Below are positions 10,249 through 20,800 of a stretch of 64,000 nucleotides of DNA, piece after piece. The DNA comes from Marinobacter sp. SS13-12 (lineage in GTDB: Bacteria; Pseudomonadota; Gammaproteobacteria; Pseudomonadales; Oleiphilaceae). The position numbers and the translations under genes were made by a program. The stretch lies in contig NZ_JASSUA010000001.1 of NCBI RefSeq assembly GCF_030227115.1, positions 2,356,001-2,420,000 of the forward strand. The letters are read 5' to 3'. Position 1 is the stretch's first letter, and every line of letters starts with the position of its first letter. The notes under the pieces are model-generated. The model was not told where the DNA came from, searched no databases, and saw only the letters and a list, made by a program, of their open reading frames with translations.

Positions 10249-10884
10249 ATGACGCAGAAACCAATTGATGGTCCCGCAATGGTTACCAATTCCGGCCTGG
10301 TGCCAATCGTTATCGAGCAGACCGCAAGAGGCGAGCGCTCTTTCGATATCTTCTCTCGTCTGCTGAAAGAACGGGTAATCTTTCTGGTGGGTCCGGTTGA
10401 GGATCACATGGCGAACCTGATTGTGGCCCAGTTGCTGTTCCTTGAATCGGAGAATCCCGACAAGGACATCCACCTGTACATCAACAGCCCGGGTGGTTCC
10501 GTTACCGCCGGTATGTCCATCTACGACACCATGCAGTTTATCAAGCCCGATGTGGCTACCCTGTGTGTCGGCCAGGCCGCCAGTATGGGTGCTTTCCTGT
10601 TGGCGGGTGGCGCTGAAGGCAAGCGCGCCTGTCTGCCCAATTCCCGGGTGATGATCCACCAGCCGCTGGGCGGCTATCAGGGCCAGGCGACGGATATCGA
10701 GATCCACACCCGCGAGATTCTGAAGATTCGCCACACTCTGAATTCCATCCTCGCCCACCATACCGGGCAAGACATGGAGACCATCGCCAGAGACACGGAC
10801 CGTGATAATTTTATGGATCCGCAGCAGGCGAAGGACTATGGCCTGATTGATTCTATACTTGATAAGCGTGTACCGAATAAATAA
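10249..10884 (+). CDS. clpP: ATP-dependent Clp protease proteolytic subunit
   Basis: Tetradecameric serine protease core that partners with ClpX or ClpA. The 211-residue protein has the catalytic triad in the expected context: Ser112 in GQAASMGAF, His137 in [10 protein letters not shown] and Asp186 in RDTDRDN. The N-terminal region before residue 15 corresponds to the processed propeptide of the family. It lies 77 bp upstream of clpX, which suggests an operon. Confidence 0.97.
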   Translation: MTQKPIDGPAMVTNSGLVPIVIEQTARGERSFDIFSRLLKERVIFLVGPVEDHMANLIVAQLLFLESENPDKDIHLYINSPGGSVTAGMSIYDTMQFIKPDVATLCVGQAASMGAFLLAGGAEGKRACLPNSRVMIHQPLGGYQGQATDIEIHTREILKIRHTLNSILAHHTGQDMETIARDTDRDNFMDPQQAKDYGLIDSILDKRVPNK

Positions 10885-10961
10885 TACTGAAGGTAATCGC
10901 AACATTCCCTGCCGGCGTATTGAAGTGACTGCGTCGGTAAACCAAGCTCAGAGGTATTTCA

Positions 10962-12245
10962 ATGGCAGATGAAAGAAACGGCAGAGGCGACGATAACGGC
11001 AAGTTGCTGTACTGCTCGTTTTGTGGAAAGAGCCAGCATGAAGTCCGTAAGCTCATTGCAGGGCCTTCGGTGTTCATCTGCGACGAGTGCGTCGACCTGT
11101 GCAACGATATTATCCGGGAAGAAATCCAGGAAAATGCCCAGGAAGAAGCAAGCGATCGTCTTCCGACACCCGCCGAAATCCGCGATACACTCAACGAGTA
11201 CGTGATTGGTCAGGATCGAGCCAAAGTGGTGCTTTCTGTAGCGGTGTATAACCACTACAAGCGCTTGCGTTATGGCGAGGGCAAGGCCGAGGTAGAGCTT
11301 GGCAAGAGTAACATTCTGCTGATCGGTCCCACCGGCAGCGGTAAGACTCTGCTTGCCGAGACGCTGGCACGCATGCTGAATGTTCCCTTCACCATTGCCG
11401 ATGCCACCACGCTTACCGAAGCGGGCTATGTCGGTGAGGACGTTGAGAACATCATCCAGAAGCTTCTGCAGAAATGCGATTACGACGTCGATAAGGCCCA
11501 GCGTGGCATTGTCTACATTGACGAAATTGACAAGATTTCCCGTAAGTCCGACAACCCGTCTATTACCAGGGATGTATCCGGTGAAGGCGTGCAGCAGGCC
11601 CTGCTCAAGCTGATTGAGGGTACAGTGGCCTCGGTTCCGCCCCAGGGCGGGCGCAAGCACCCGCAACAGGAATTCCTGCAGGTGGACACTGGCAATATGC
11701 TGTTCATATGCGGTGGTGCTTTTGCGGGTCTGGACAAGGTGATCCAGGAGCGTTCTGATCGAAGCAGTATCGGGTTTTCGGCAACCGTCAAAAGCCCCGA
11801 AGACGTCAAGAACACCGGTGACATTATCAAGGACGTGGAAACGGAAGATCTGGTCAAATATGGCCTGATTCCCGAGTTCGTCGGCCGCCTGCCGGTTGTG
11901 GCGACACTGACGGAACTGGACGAGGAAGCGCTTGTCCAGATTCTGACAGAGCCCAAGAACGCTCTTACCAAGCAGTACCAGAAACTGTTTGATATGGAAG
12001 GCGTGGAGCTCGACTTCCGTGAGGACGCCCTGCGCGCGGTAGCCCGCAAGGCAATGGCGCGGAAAACCGGCGCCCGGGGCTTGCGCTCCATCATGGAAGC
12101 AACACTGCTCGACACCATGTATCAGATTCCATCTGAGCATGACGTTTCCAAGGTGGTCATTGACGAGAGTGTCATCAACGGTCAGTCCGAACCGTTCAAG
12201 ATCTATGACAGTAGTGATCACGCCAAGGCGGTTCCTGAGGACTGA
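10962..12245 (+). CDS. clpX: ATP-dependent Clp protease ATP-binding subunit ClpX
   Basis: AAA+ unfoldase that feeds substrates to ClpP. The 427-residue protein starts with a C4 zinc domain (Cys18, Cys21, Cys40, Cys43), followed by the AAA+ module with Walker A GPTGSGKT at about residues 122-129, the pore-loop GYVGEDVE near 155, Walker B YIDEIDK, and the IGF ClpP-docking loop visible as SSIGFSATV near 268. Gene order clpP-clpX-lon is conserved across proteobacteria. A terminator hairpin follows. Confidence 0.97.
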   Translation: MADERNGRGDDNGKLLYCSFCGKSQHEVRKLIAGPSVFICDECVDLCNDIIREEIQENAQEEASDRLPTPAEIRDTLNEYVIGQDRAKVVLSVAVYNHYKRLRYGEGKAEVELGKSNILLIGPTGSGKTLLAETLARMLNVPFTIADATTLTEAGYVGEDVENIIQKLLQKCDYDVDKAQRGIVYIDEIDKISRKSDNPSITRDVSGEGVQQALLKLIEGTVASVPPQGGRKHPQQEFLQVDTGNMLFICGGAFAGLDKVIQERSDRSSIGFSATVKSPEDVKNTGDIIKDVETEDLVKYGLIPEFVGRLPVVATLTELDEEALVQILTEPKNALTKQYQKLFDMEGVELDFREDALRAVARKAMARKTGARGLRSIMEATLLDTMYQIPSEHDVSKVVIDESVINGQSEPFKIYDSSDHAKAVPED

Positions 12246-12266
12246 GTGTCCGGGCTGTTCATATGG

Positions 12267-12291
12267 AAAAGGGCGGCGACGCCCTTTTTTT
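12267..12291 (+). terminator. Intrinsic terminator after clpX
   Basis: The stem GGGCG/CGCCC with loop GCGA is flanked by an A tract and followed by seven T, starting 22 nt after the clpX stop. Confidence 0.85.
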
Positions 12292-12336
12292 ATGCCCGGA
12301 GTACACCGGCAGGACCCGCATCCGAACTGTAAAAAG

Positions 12337-12363
12337 ATTGCAATTTTTGCGGTCGCCCCAATG
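12337..12363 (+). promoter_or_regulatory. Possible sigma32 (heat-shock) promoter of lon
   Basis: ATTGCAA is followed after 12 nt by CCCCAATG, which resembles the sigma32 consensus (CTTGAAA, 13-15 nt, CCCCATNT). It lies 42 nt upstream of the lon start, just after the clpX terminator. Lon is a heat-shock gene in E. coli. The -35 match is partial. Confidence 0.5.
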
Positions 12364-12404
12364 AAGGGTGATATGCTGAAATAAATATCATCAGAGGATT
12401 TTCT

Positions 12405-14822
12405 ATGACCCTGATACCTGAAGAATCTGTGCAAGAATACCCGTTGTTGCCGCTGAGAGACGTGGTGGTGTTCCCGCACATGGTGGTGCCGCTGTTTGTG
12501 GGCCGTGAAAAGTCCATACAGGCGTTGGAAGCGGCCATGGAGGGCAACAAGGAAATCCTGCTGGTTGCCCAGAGAGACGCTTCCACAGACGAACCCGGCC
12601 CCGATGACGTATTTGCCATGGGCACCGTGGCCACGGTGCTGCAAATGCTCCGGCTGCCGGACGGAACCGTCAAGGTTCTGGTGGAAGGTAATGCCCGTGC
12701 AACCATCACCAACATTGACGACGGTGAGTACCTGGCCGGCAAGGCCATGCTGATGGATGAGGATTCCCTGCCTGCACGGGAAGAGGAAGTGCTGGTCAAA
12801 ACCCTGATGGATGAGTTCGAGAAGTACGTCAAACTCTCCAGGAAGGTACCTTCGGAAGTTTCCAATGCTCTCACCGGCATCACCGAACTTGAGCGCCTGG
12901 CCGATACCATGGCGGCTCACCTCGAACTGAAGATTCCAGAGAAACAGGAGCTGCTGGAAGCGCTGGAAATCCGTCAGCGTGTGGACCTGTTGCTGGGCAA
13001 GCTCGATGGCGAAATCGACCTGATCGAGGTTGAGAAGCGCATCCGTGGCCGCGTCAAGAAGCAGATGGAGCGCAGCCAGCGGGAGTATTACCTCAACGAA
13101 CAGATGAAGGCCATCCAGAAGGAAATGGGTAGCCTGGGTGAGGGCAACAACGACTTCGAAGAGCTCGAGCAGAAGCTGGAAGAAGCCGGCCTGCCGGAAG
13201 AGGCCCGCAAGAAGACCGAGGCGGAGCTTAACAAGCTCAAGATGATGTCTCCGATGTCGGCAGAGGCTACGGTGGTTCGTGGCTACATTGACTGGATGCT
13301 GGCCATTCCCTGGAAGAAGCGCAGCCGCGTTCGCCACGACATCGAGAAAGCCCGTGACATTCTGGATGAAGATCACTACGGCCTGGATGAGGTCAAGAAA
13401 CGTATCCTTGAGTATCTGGCGGTCCAGAGCCGGGTGAAAAAGGTAAAAGGTCCCGTGCTGTGCCTGGTAGGCCCGCCTGGTGTGGGTAAAACCTCCCTGG
13501 GGCAGTCCATTGCCCGTGCCACCAACCGCAAGTACACCCGCATGGCACTCGGTGGCGTACGCGATGAAGCGGAAATCCGCGGTCACCGCAAGACCTACAT
13601 CGGGGCGCTGCCGGGCAAGCTGTTGCAGAAGCTGTCCAAGGTGGGCGTGAAGAACCCGCTGTTTCTGTTCGATGAAATCGACAAGATGGGTATGGACCAT
13701 CGTGGCGACCCGGCGTCGGCACTGTTGGAAGTGCTGGATCCGGAACAGAACCACACCTTCAACGACCATTACCTGGAAGTGGACTACGACCTCTCGGACG
13801 TGATGTTTGTGTGCACGTCGAATTCCATGGACATTCCGCCGGCCCTGCTGGACCGCATGGAAATCATCCGTATTCCGGGGTACACCGAAGACGAGAAAGT
13901 CAATATTGCGCTCAAGTATCTGTTGCCGAAACAGATCAAGGCCAATGGCCTGCGCAAGAACGAACTGGAAATACCGCAGGAAACACTCCGCGACCTGATT
14001 CGCTACTACACCCGTGAGGCGGGCGTACGTGGCCTGGAGCGGGAGATTGCCAAGCTCTGCCGCAAGGTGGTGCGTGATCACGTAGAAAGCGGCGACAAGG
14101 CCTCTGTGACCCTCACGCCGGAGATGCTCGAGGATTACTCGGGTGTGAAGAAATTCAAATATGGTCTGGCCGAGGAGAAGAACCAGGTCGGGCAGGTAAC
14201 CGGTCTGGCCTGGACCCAGGTCGGTGGCGAACTGCTGACCCTGGAATGTGCATTAACCAAGGGCAAGGGCAGGGTCATCAAGACCGGCTCCCTGGGTGAT
14301 GTCATGCAGGAGTCAATTCAGGCCGCATTAACGGTGGTCAGAAGCCGTGCGCTCGGCCTTGGTATCAGTGACGATTTCCATGAAAAGCACGACCTTCACG
14401 TTCACGTGCCGGAAGGGGCAACGCCAAAAGATGGTCCCAGCGCCGGTGTTGGCATGTGTACCGCGCTGGTTTCTGCATTGACCCAGATTCCGGTTCGGGC
14501 GGACGTGGCCATGACCGGTGAGATCACTCTCAGGGGGCGTGTCCTGCCTATCGGAGGACTCAAGGAAAAGCTGTTGGCGGCTCATCGTGGCGGCATCAAG
14601 ACAGTGATCATACCGGATGAAAACGCCCGTGATCTCAAGGAGATACCGGACAACATCAAGGAATCCCTGGAGATACGTCCGGTCAAGTGGATCGATGAAG
14701 TTCTGGACATCGCGCTTGCCTATCCACCGGAACCACTGACCGAAGATTCGTCGTCGAAAAAGGCTTCCGGCACGCCCAGGGATGACGACGGCGAAGCGGC
14801 AGAGCGCATAAATACACATTAA
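12405..14822 (+). CDS. lon: ATP-dependent Lon protease
   Basis: Cytoplasmic AAA+ serine protease of 805 residues. It has an N-terminal LAN substrate-binding domain, a central coiled region, Walker A GPPGVGKT at 356-363, Walker [10 protein letters not shown], and a C-terminal protease domain whose catalytic Ser679 lies in [10 protein letters not shown]; the Lys of the dyad lies in [14 protein letters not shown]. Ser679 has the same number as in E. coli Lon. The C-terminal tail after about residue 780 is polar and variable. Confidence 0.97.
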   Translation: MTLIPEESVQEYPLLPLRDVVVFPHMVVPLFVGREKSIQALEAAMEGNKEILLVAQRDASTDEPGPDDVFAMGTVATVLQMLRLPDGTVKVLVEGNARATITNIDDGEYLAGKAMLMDEDSLPAREEEVLVKTLMDEFEKYVKLSRKVPSEVSNALTGITELERLADTMAAHLELKIPEKQELLEALEIRQRVDLLLGKLDGEIDLIEVEKRIRGRVKKQMERSQREYYLNEQMKAIQKEMGSLGEGNNDFEELEQKLEEAGLPEEARKKTEAELNKLKMMSPMSAEATVVRGYIDWMLAIPWKKRSRVRHDIEKARDILDEDHYGLDEVKKRILEYLAVQSRVKKVKGPVLCLVGPPGVGKTSLGQSIARATNRKYTRMALGGVRDEAEIRGHRKTYIGALPGKLLQKLSKVGVKNPLFLFDEIDKMGMDHRGDPASALLEVLDPEQNHTFNDHYLEVDYDLSDVMFVCTSNSMDIPPALLDRMEIIRIPGYTEDEKVNIALKYLLPKQIKANGLRKNELEIPQETLRDLIRYYTREAGVRGLEREIAKLCRKVVRDHVESGDKASVTLTPEMLEDYSGVKKFKYGLAEEKNQVGQVTGLAWTQVGGELLTLECALTKGKGRVIKTGSLGDVMQESIQAALTVVRSRALGLGISDDFHEKHDLHVHVPEGATPKDGPSAGVGMCTALVSALTQIPVRADVAMTGEITLRGRVLPIGGLKEKLLAAHRGGIKTVIIPDENARDLKEIPDNIKESLEIRPVKWIDEVLDIALAYPPEPLTEDSSSKKASGTPRDDDGEAAERINTH

Positions 14823-14837
14823 ACACACCGCCTGTTG

Positions 14838-14867
14838 TTGACATGCGAGAGAGCCCATTGGTATAAC
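14838..14867 (+). promoter_or_regulatory. Sigma70 promoter upstream of hupB
   Basis: TTGACA and TATAAC are separated by 18 nt. It begins 16 nt after the lon stop and would give a 5-prime leader of roughly 185 nt before the hupB start. Confidence 0.75.
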
Positions 14868-15060
14868 TGTTTCGCCGTGAAGCAGCCAATATCAAGGGCT
14901 CCCGCGCAGTTAATGCCTATTCCGTACACCGGTTAGTAGCCGCAAGGAATAAAAAAAGTGAAGAATGGAATTCTCTGACCGCTTATGCGATAGTCGGGAA
15001 CGTCCAGGAAACAACAAACCAACCTATAACATCTTCAACCTGAAATCGAAGGGGTTTAGT

Positions 15061-15333
15061 GTGAACAAGTCCGAACTGATCGATGCAATTGCAGAATCCG
15101 CAGATATCTCCAAAGCCGCCGCTGGCCGTGCTCTGGATGCCATGACCACCTCCATTACCGGCGCCCTCAAAAAAGGCGATCAGGTAACGCTGATTGGTTT
15201 TGGTACTTTCTCTGTTAAAGAGCGTGCCGCTCGTACTGGCCGTAACCCGCAGACAGGTGCCGAGATCAAGATTCCGGCCTCCAAAGTGCCTGGGTTCAAG
15301 GCAGGTAAGGCCCTGAAAGACGCCGTAAAGTAA
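15061..15333 (+). CDS. hupB: DNA-binding protein HU-beta
   Basis: Small histone-like protein that bends DNA as a dimer, 90 residues, beginning [17 protein letters not shown]. The HU signature [21 protein letters not shown] lies at about residues 47-67, with the Pro of the intercalating arm in the NPQTG turn. GTG at 15061 is chosen because a strong ribosome site GAAGGGG ends 6 nt before it and the length is exactly that of HU. An in-frame ATG at 14965 would add 32 atypical residues and is rejected. Confidence 0.96.
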   Translation: MNKSELIDAIAESADISKAAAGRALDAMTTSITGALKKGDQVTLIGFGTFSVKERAARTGRNPQTGAEIKIPASKVPGFKAGKALKDAVK

Positions 15334-15429
15334 CGGCAGCTTTCATTTGGCAGCGCCCGGAATGACGGGGGTTGCCGGAGCGGTTGGCCCGGTGGCAATA
15401 CCGCAGTCAGCCAGCTCCGATGAATTCAA

Positions 15430-15458
15430 GGCGCATTCCTGAATGAATGCGCCTTTTT
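15430..15458 (+). terminator. Intrinsic terminator after hupB
   Basis: Arms GGCGCATTC and GAATGCGCC enclose the loop CTGAAT and are followed by TTTTT, about 95 nt after the hupB stop and 46 nt before ppiD. Confidence 0.88.
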
Positions 15459-15504
15459 ACGTTAAGAGACCCTTACAGACATTGATCAGGGATCCGGGAG
15501 AAAC

Positions 15505-17358
15505 ATGCTTCAAGATATTCGGGATAATGCCCAGGGCACCATTGCCAAAGTTATTATTGGCCTTCTGATTGTTTCACTTTCGATCTGGGGAATGGACGCG
15601 ATTGTCGGCGGTTTCTCCGGCGAGCCCGAGGTTGCCACAGTCAACGGAGATGATATTACAGAGCGGGAATTTCTGCGCGTTGTCCAGATTGAAAGCCAGC
15701 GCCGCCTGTCGGAAATGGATAATCCCGACCCCTCCCTGCTTGATGAAGACCAGATTCGACGTGACGTGCTGGAGTCGCTGATCCAGGAAAAGGTCATGAT
15801 CCAGGATGCCGGGAATCAGGGCCTGGAACTTTCGGATCAGGACATCGACTCTCTGATCACCCAGATGCCCCAGTTCCAGGTGGACGGGTCCTTTAATCGT
15901 GACCGGTTCGTGGCAACGGTCCGGAATTTGGGCATGGGCGTTGGCGAGTTCCGGGAAACCATGCGTAAGCAGTACGTGGTAAACCAGATTCGTGCGGGCA
16001 TAGCCCAGAGCGGCATCGTGGCAAAGGAACACGTAGCCCAGTTGCTGCGCATTCAGAACCAGACACGTGATTTCCGTATGGTGACACTCGCTGAGGACAC
16101 GGTGAGTGACCAGGTTGAGGTTACAGAGGCCGAGATCGAAGCTTACTACCAGGATAACCAGGACGCGTTCCAGCAGCCTGAAAGAGTCGATGCCCAATAC
16201 ATTGCCTTGTCACGGGAAACGCTTGCAGAAATGGTCGATGTCAGCGAAGACGAACTTCGTGACTATTACCAGGAGCGTTCATCGGAACTTGCCAGGGAGG
16301 AGCGTCGTGCAGCCCACATCCTGATTGAAGATGGTGAAGACGCCGAGGAAACCATGTCGACCATTCAGGAGCGGCTGTCAGCAGGAGAAGATTTCTCCGA
16401 ACTGGCGGAAGAATATTCCGTGGATACCGTTTCGGCCGAAGAGGGTGGTGACCTTGGCTTTGCCGGGCGAGGAGTATATGACGAAGCCTTCGAAGAAGCC
16501 CTGTTCCAGCTCGAGAAGGGAGAAGTCTCCGAGCCGGTTTCCACCAGCTTCGGTATCCACCTGATCAAGTTGCTGGATGTGCAGAAGTCCGAAGTACCAC
16601 CTCTGGAGGAGCTGGAAGACGAGCTTCGCAGGGAGCTCGCTCGCAGCAGGGCCGAAGAACGCTTTGCCGAAGTTCGCACGGAACTTGCTGATCTGGCTTA
16701 TGCCGCTGACGATCTGGATGGTCCGGCGCAGGATCTTGGCCTGGAAGTGCGGGAGAAGAGCAATATTACCCGTGACGGTGGCGAGGCGCCATTTGATCAC
16801 CAGGGGTTGGTGCGCCAGTTGTTCTCGGAAGATGTTCTGCAGGATGGCTTCAATACCGAACTGATTGATGTCGGCGATAATATGTCAGTGGTTGCCAGGG
16901 TGGCCCGCTACCAGGAAGCCCAACAACAACCTCTGGACGAAGTGTCTGACGAGATCCGTGCGGCACTGACCCGCCAGAAGACCCGCGAAGCGCTGGACCA
17001 ACGCGCAGAAACCATTATCTCGGAGCTGGAATCCGGCAAGGATCTTCAGGAGATGGGCATCGGGGAATGGCAGTCCTATGACGACCAGCCGAGAAACAAC
17101 CCCACTGTGGGTGGTGCTGTCATGTCCGGAGTGTTTTCTCTCCAGCGGCCTGAAGGTGACGAAGCGGTCTATGGCTCGGTCATGTCCGGAAACGGCGTGG
17201 CAATTATTGCCCTTGAAGCCGTCAATGAAGGGAACGTAAACCGCGAGGGGGCCGAGTTCAGCCAGCTACGCACCTTCCTGGCTTCCCTGGAAGGCCAGCG
17301 AGAGTATCAGGCATACCAGCAGTACCTTCGGGAGCGCGCTGAAGTAGAGCGCCAGTAA
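15505..17358 (+). CDS. ppiD: Periplasmic folding chaperone / PPIase PpiD
   Basis: Inner-membrane-anchored parvulin-like chaperone near the Sec translocon. The 617-residue protein has one N-terminal transmembrane helix (about residues 16-34), a SurA-type N-terminal chaperone region, and a parvulin rotamase domain around residues 265-360 (RRAAHILIEDGEDAEETM to SEPVSTSFGIHLIKLLDV), followed by a second degenerate segment. Length matches E. coli PpiD (623). It closes the conserved lon-hupB-ppiD block. Confidence 0.94.
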   Translation: MLQDIRDNAQGTIAKVIIGLLIVSLSIWGMDAIVGGFSGEPEVATVNGDDITEREFLRVVQIESQRRLSEMDNPDPSLLDEDQIRRDVLESLIQEKVMIQDAGNQGLELSDQDIDSLITQMPQFQVDGSFNRDRFVATVRNLGMGVGEFRETMRKQYVVNQIRAGIAQSGIVAKEHVAQLLRIQNQTRDFRMVTLAEDTVSDQVEVTEAEIEAYYQDNQDAFQQPERVDAQYIALSRETLAEMVDVSEDELRDYYQERSSELAREERRAAHILIEDGEDAEETMSTIQERLSAGEDFSELAEEYSVDTVSAEEGGDLGFAGRGVYDEAFEEALFQLEKGEVSEPVSTSFGIHLIKLLDVQKSEVPPLEELEDELRRELARSRAEERFAEVRTELADLAYAADDLDGPAQDLGLEVREKSNITRDGGEAPFDHQGLVRQLFSEDVLQDGFNTELIDVGDNMSVVARVARYQEAQQQPLDEVSDEIRAALTRQKTREALDQRAETIISELESGKDLQEMGIGEWQSYDDQPRNNPTVGGAVMSGVFSLQRPEGDEAVYGSVMSGNGVAIIALEAVNEGNVNREGAEFSQLRTFLASLEGQREYQAYQQYLRERAEVERQ

Positions 17359-17365
17359 ACAAAAA

Positions 17366-17387
17366 AGGCACCCGTCAAAGGGTGCCT
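17366..17387 (-). terminator. Intrinsic terminator for the minus-strand lipoprotein gene
   Basis: Read on the minus strand, AGGCACCC/GGGTGCCT forms a hairpin followed by six T. It lies about 45 nt beyond the stop of the gene at 17430-17855. Confidence 0.8.
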
Positions 17388-17405
17388 CGGTATGATGCTG
17401 AGTTG

Positions 17406-17430
17406 GGCCCGGGGTATACCCCGGGCCTTT
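17406..17430 (+). terminator. GC-rich palindrome between convergent ppiD and lipoprotein gene
   Basis: A perfect hairpin GGCCCGGGG-TATA-CCCCGGGCC is followed on the plus strand by only TTT. It may assist ppiD termination. The short T tract makes this uncertain. Confidence 0.5.
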
Positions 17431-17855
17431 CAGTTTGCCTCTTCAATATAGATTTCCGGTGTCTCTCCCCGAACGTCAAAGTAAAACCCATAGGTAGCGG
17501 TTTCCGGCGGGGTGAAGCGGAAGTTCTCGAACACGGCCGAACAGTTGGCTTTCACCGGTTCGTTCAGTTTCACGTCCTTGTCTTCCTCGGAGAGGTAGCC
17601 GCAGTTGGTGCCGGATGACCAGTTGGCATCACCAAACTTGAACTCGTATGGCTGACCGTCAGCCTTGAGCTCAACTTCCGTTCGATACAGGCCATTCTCC
17701 ACCTGCTTGACCTTGTACTCCGGCAGTGCATCCCACCAGGCAAACTGGCCCCGCAGATACAGCGAGTCACTGTAATCTCTTCCGCCGGACGTGGCGCAAC
17801 CGGCGGTGATCGCCAGCACAGAGGCCATTGTCAGTGTTGTGAGTTTCTTGTTCAT
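17430..17855 (-). CDS. Small outer-membrane lipoprotein next to pullulanase, possible glycan-binding module
   Basis: 141 residues. The N-terminus MNKKLTTLTMASVLAITAGC is a lipoprotein signal with Cys20 as the lipidation site; +2 is Ala, so outer-membrane sorting is expected. The mature part is a single beta-rich domain. Its pattern (LYLRGQFAWWD near residue 32, YRTEVELKADGQPYEFKFG near 56, ANWSSGTNCGY near 76) resembles the N-terminal early-set modules of pullulanases and amylases that hold a polymer chain. It has no catalytic domain. It lies 31 bp downstream of pulA on the same strand, so it is probably the last gene of a lamB-pulA-lipoprotein unit. A starch-binding accessory role is inferred, not demonstrated. 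Confidence 0.7.
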   Translation of the reverse strand: MNKKLTTLTMASVLAITAGCATSGGRDYSDSLYLRGQFAWWDALPEYKVKQVENGLYRTEVELKADGQPYEFKFGDANWSSGTNCGYLSEEDKDVKLNEPVKANCSAVFENFRFTPPETATYGFYFDVRGETPEIYIEEAN

Positions 17856-17886
17856 GGTTTTCTCCTTTATGGCCGCAATAGTGCGA

Positions 17887-20800
17887 CTATCTGCTGAACA
17901 CAGCGACGGACAGTGCCGGTACCGTGAAGGTGCCGTTCACTGCTACTGCGTTATTGCCCGGCGAGGTATCAGCCATGATGGTGAAGAGGTCATTCAGGCT
18001 GGTGTCCAGGGACTGTTCTGAGCCGGTGCTGTTGATGACGACCACTATTTGTTCGACATCACTGTCCAGGTCAGCCAGCCCGTTGTCCGGGCCGTCATCC
18101 AGGCTGAACAGGATCACGCCCGGTAGCTGGTCTGGTCCGGTATTGTGGAAGTCCAGACGTTCGCTGATATCTTCAGCTGTTTGCAGTCGGAACAGCTCGC
18201 TTTCGCTGCGAACCGACAGCAGTTTCTGCACCTGGTCCCGGGTGTAATCGATCTCGCTTGACGTGGGGCCGATCTCGAACTGGCCAATGATCTCGGTAAT
18301 CAGGTCCCAGTTGGCGCCATCCTTGTCCTGCCTGGGCAGACCGCGGTTCCAGGCGGTTTCCTGGTAGCTGAAGTCCACTTCGTTGAACCAGTCACCGGAG
18401 TCGTAGCTGTCGCGTTCCATGGATTTGGAGCGCAGCAGTTCCGAGCCCATATGAATGAACGGGATGCCCTGGCTGAGAATGGGCACTGACAGACCGACGA
18501 CCTGCATCTGTGCGCGCTCCTGGGGTGTGGTGGCGAAATCCGCCTTGTACTGGTTGTTATCCCAGAGCGTCTGGTTGTCGTGCTTGGAGACGTAATTGAC
18601 GATTTCCTGGGGATCGCTTGTATAACCGGCGTTCTGGCCGTTGTAGTCGATCTCGGCACCGCTCCGGGTGGAACCGTCCGCAGTCACCAGGTTGTAGTCA
18701 CGCAGGCTGCCGGCGATGCCGATGCGGATCCAGTCGCTGACTTGCAACAATCGCTCTTTTTCCGCATCACTGCCGCTGTTGCGGTCGTTGGGAATGCTGA
18801 ACAGGCCATTGGCAAAACCCTGGTTGGCTCGCAGGGCGTCACCGCCGTCGAACGGGCCGCCGCCGCGTACCGCATCGCGCAATCGATCGTTGAACGAGCC
18901 AATACCGCTGCCTGCCATGTTGGCCTGGATGGCATTGGTGCCGCGGGCGTTGTTGGCTACCTCACCAAAGTTCCACGCCTCACCGTAGAAATAGGTGTCT
19001 GGATCGACCGCTTTTACCACAGCCAGTGCCTTTTCCATATTGGACAGCATATGGTGCCCCATCAGGTCGAAGCGGAAACCGGAGATGCTGTACTCGGAGG
19101 TCCAGGTGACCAGGGAGTCAATCATCAGCTTTTCCATCATCCGGTGTTCGGAGGCCGTGTTTTCACAGCACGTGGACTGCTCAACCATGCCTGTTTCCGG
19201 GTTCTGGCGGTGATAGTAACCGGGCACCAGCTTGTCCAGCACCGACTTGTCGGCCAGGCCAGAGGCGTTGGTGTGGTTGTAAACCACGTCCAACACCACA
19301 TTCAGACCCAGGCTGGTGGCCGACTGCACCATCCGGCGGAATTCCAGTATCCGGGTTACACCATCGGCATCGGAGGCATAGCTGCCCTCGGGAACCGTGT
19401 AATGAACCGGGTCATAGCCCCAGTTGAAGCTGTCCAGGCCACGAAAAGTAGCGTACAGGGCCTGGGCGTCGCCGGTCGTGGGGTCGAATGATTCCAGCAC
19501 CGTGCCGATGGTGTTGCCGCTGGCGCAATAGCTGGCGTAGTCTTCTGCCGCCTCGTCTGACAGGTCACAAAGCCTGCTGAAATCGTCGTCTATGTTCACG
19601 ACCTCCGCCGGGTCTTCATTGATGGTGGCAATATCAAAGGTTGGCAGCAGGTGGAGGTGGGTGATACCGGCATTGGCCATGGCACCAAGGTGGGCCATGC
19701 CATCGCTCAAGGTTTCGGTGAATGCGGCATACTTGCCTTGATTGCCCGCAGGCACCGTTTCATCGGTGGCACTGAAATCCCGAATATGGGTTTCGTACAC
19801 CACCACGTCTTCCGGCGCGAGCATGGGTGGCGTGCTCAGAGTGTCCCAGTTGGCGGGCTTGAGGTCGCTGTCAGCCAGGTTGACCACCTGGGCATACACC
19901 CCGTTTTCTGACAGGCTGAGGGCGTAAGGGTCCGAGGTCATCGTGGTTTCGATGGCATCGGTGCGAGGATGGAAGACCGTTACCTCGTACTGGTAGAACT
20001 TGCGGTCAACATCCGCCGTGTTGCCGGTGTGCGTCCAGACGCCGTTGTTTCGCGTCATATCTACCGGGTAGCCACTGACCATGGTGCCGTCGGCGTTGAA
20101 CACGTGCAGGCGCATATTCCTGGCCGTGGGTGCCCAAACCGCAAAGTCGGTATCTGCACCGTTAACACGGGCACCAAGGCCGCCATCGTAGGCATACAGG
20201 TCGTCCAATACACCGGGAAGTTGCAGGCGGGTGGCTGATGTCAGTTCGCCGTCTGCGTTGTAGGTGCCTGCAACCAGTTGGCTACGCAGCGCTTCGGCCC
20301 TGGTCTGCGCGTCGGTATCAACGGAGTAGGCGGGCCAGTCAGCCAGGTGGGGGAATGCCTGTTCCAGCTCTGGCGACAGTGCTGTGGCGCTCAGGGCAAT
20401 GGTCGTTCCACCATCAAGGGTCTTGTTGCCGTCATCAACACGGATGCCTGCGCTGGCATCATAGCGAAGCTCAACCCGGGCAGCGTTGCCGCTGTCCGCA
20501 AACACCAGGGTATTGCCATCCAGCCAGTGAGCTTTGGCGCCGCTGATGGTCAGTCCCTCGGCTTCAATCGGATCAGGCGACAACAGCTCGCTGCCGCTGA
20601 GGGTAAAAATGCGGTTGCCCAGGGCTCCGAAGTGCCAGCGTTTGTCAGTACCACCCAGGTCCTTTTCGTCACCCTTGTGCATGATGAAGTTCATGCAGTC
20701 TCCGCCATCGCGCATGGGGATGACGTAGTAGGCGCCGTAGGTGTCGTTGACTCCAGTGTAGGGGTGCGGATTGCTCCACTCTGTCGGTACTCCCTCGGCC

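Noticed and set aside
10959..14081. 1040-codon open frame on the minus strand opposite clpX and lon
   Set aside because: It is fully antisense to two clearly functional genes with intact motifs and has low-complexity His/Gln/Val-rich composition. Such frames arise from codon bias in GC-rich genes.
14965..15060. In-frame upstream extension of hupB adding 32 residues
   Set aside because: The extension has no similarity to HU, and a strong GAAGGGG site lies just before GTG 15061, which gives the exact HU length.
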